Translations under genes and position numbers: made by a program | In this document: positions 63,409 through 64,000 of the stretch, piece after piece | Layout: every line of letters begins with the position of its first letter | Position numbering within the stretch: the stretch's first letter is position 1 | Notes under the pieces: model-generated | Database searches by the model: none | Seen by the model: only the letters and a program-made list of their open reading frames with translations | What the model was told of the DNA's origin: nothing | Assembly (NCBI RefSeq): GCF_004341845.1 | Contig: NZ_SLVB01000004.1 | Coordinates: 248,001 to 312,000 of the forward strand | Length of the DNA: 64,000 nucleotides | Origin: Novosphingobium sp. PhB165 | GTDB taxonomy: Bacteria; Pseudomonadota; Alphaproteobacteria; Sphingomonadales; Sphingomonadaceae | Direction: 5' to 3'

Positions 63409-64000
63409 ATGGCTTATGAAACGCTGATCGCGGTTGCCGATCTTCACGCGCTGCTCGCCGCTGGCGAGGACGTGCTGATCCTCGATTGCGAATTCGAACT
63501 GGGCATGCCCGACAAGGGCCGCGAGGCCTATCGCGCCGGGCATTTGCCGGGCGCGCGTTATGCTCATCTCGACGATGACCTTGCCTCTCCTCCGGACGGG
63601 CGGAACGGTCGCCATCCGCTCCCTTCGCGCGTGGCTTTTGCGGCCTATCTGCGTTCGGTGGGGCTGCGGCAGGGGCAGCAGGTGGTCGCCTGCGATTCAA
63701 ACGGCGGCGCCTGGGCGGCGCGGGCGTGGTGGCTGCTGCGCTGGATGGGCCACGCTCCGATTGCCGTGCTCGATGGCGGCAAGCAGGCCTGGACCGCGGC
63801 GGGACTGCCGCTGGAGAGCGGAGAGCCTGCCCCTGCGAGGCTGGGAGACTTTGTCACGGGTGATCCGCTGGTGGCCGCGCCCTTGAGTGCCGACGATGTG
63901 CAGGCCAATATCGAGGTCGGGGCCGCGCAAGTGCTCGACGCCCGTGATCCGTCGCGTTTCCGGGGCGATCCCAATCCGCTCGATCCGGTGGCAGGGCATG
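63409..64000 (+). CDS. sulfurtransferase, rhodanese type (partial, cut by window edge)
   Basis: The frame opens at the ATG at 63409, 8 bp after the second GNAT, and stays open to the right edge (197 residues). The N-terminal rhodanese domain has LILDCEFELGMPDKGREAYRAG, HLPGARYAHLDDD and VVACDSNGGAWAARAWWLLRWMG in parts, the SseA/3-mercaptopyruvate or thiosulfate sulfurtransferase layout. The catalytic Cys normally lies in the second domain, which is outside the window. Confidence 0.92.
   Translation, partial: MAYETLIAVADLHALLAAGEDVLILDCEFELGMPDKGREAYRAGHLPGARYAHLDDDLASPPDGRNGRHPLPSRVAFAAYLRSVGLRQGQQVVACDSNGGAWAARAWWLLRWMGHAPIAVLDGGKQAWTAAGLPLESGEPAPARLGDFVTGDPLVAAPLSADDVQANIEVGAAQVLDARDPSRFRGDPNPLDPVAGH

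Overview
This 64-kb window is a GC-rich, gene-dense piece of chromosome from an alphaproteobacterium, most likely a sphingomonad (order Sphingomonadales, Novosphingobium-like). The evidence for that placement is a MipZ-type division ATPase, a PgmG-type phosphomannomutase/phosphoglucomutase, a Cds1-like cysteine desulfhydrase, a membrane cytochrome c next to prephenate dehydratase, and families of intergenic palindromes typical of this group. This is inferred from gene content; no rRNA lies in the window. About 58 protein genes and one tRNA can be supported. I see no prophage, insertion sequence, integrase or CRISPR array.

Layout. 0-4.3 kb (minus strand): panC, a DUF2946 protein, a TonB-dependent receptor and a PepSY membrane protein cut by the window edge, which together look like a metal or metallophore uptake cassette. 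4.4-7.0 kb: mipZ, a membrane-anchored J-domain protein and pgmG. 7.0-10.9 kb: a DUF4010/MgtC-type membrane protein and an Lhr-like DEXH helicase. 11-13.6 kb: the energy-transduction operon tonB-exbB-exbD-exbD, which would power receptors such as the one at the left edge. 14-21.4 kb: a mainly metabolic block (hom, glpX, prs, an inositol-monophosphatase-family phosphatase, a GGCT-like protein) with an AraC regulator. 21.6-26.8 kb: translation genes rpmI-rplT and pheS-pheT flanking a second AraC regulator. 26.9-34.2 kb: aldose epimerase, SDR, malic enzyme maeB and, divergently, mutS.

34.2-42.8 kb: small conserved proteins, 3-hydroxybutyryl-CoA dehydrogenase, cobalamin adenosyltransferase, gluQ, an HNH protein preceded by a cluster of DnaA-box-like sites, a DAACS symporter, glmM, a DUF1272 protein and thiD. 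Most of the palindromic repeats lie in this stretch. 42.8-51.1 kb: GNAT, LOG-family protein, LD-carboxypeptidase, a PilZ-like protein, an M3 oligopeptidase coupled to a cysteine-desulfhydrase-like enzyme, an MFS transporter and a CMD-like protein. 51.4-54.3 kb: tRNA-Gln(CUG), then a ppx/gppA-rlmE-hydrolase operon. 54.4-56.0 kb: cytochrome c and pheA, divergent. 56.1-64 kb: a tightly coupled run of DUF4129, DUF4350, MoxR, DUF58, SpoIIM-like and RDD proteins, two GNATs and a sulfurtransferase cut by the right edge.

Most striking: (i) two adjacent ~145-bp hairpin elements at 41.7-42.05 kb whose arms each consist of three tandem 8-nt units; (ii) the MoxR/DUF58/SpoIIM/RDD membrane operon, whose function is not established; (iii) the DnaA-box-like cluster at 37.69-37.78 kb. 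Starts were chosen by ribosome binding site, signal peptide or stop/start overlap; several are shorter than the longest open frame.
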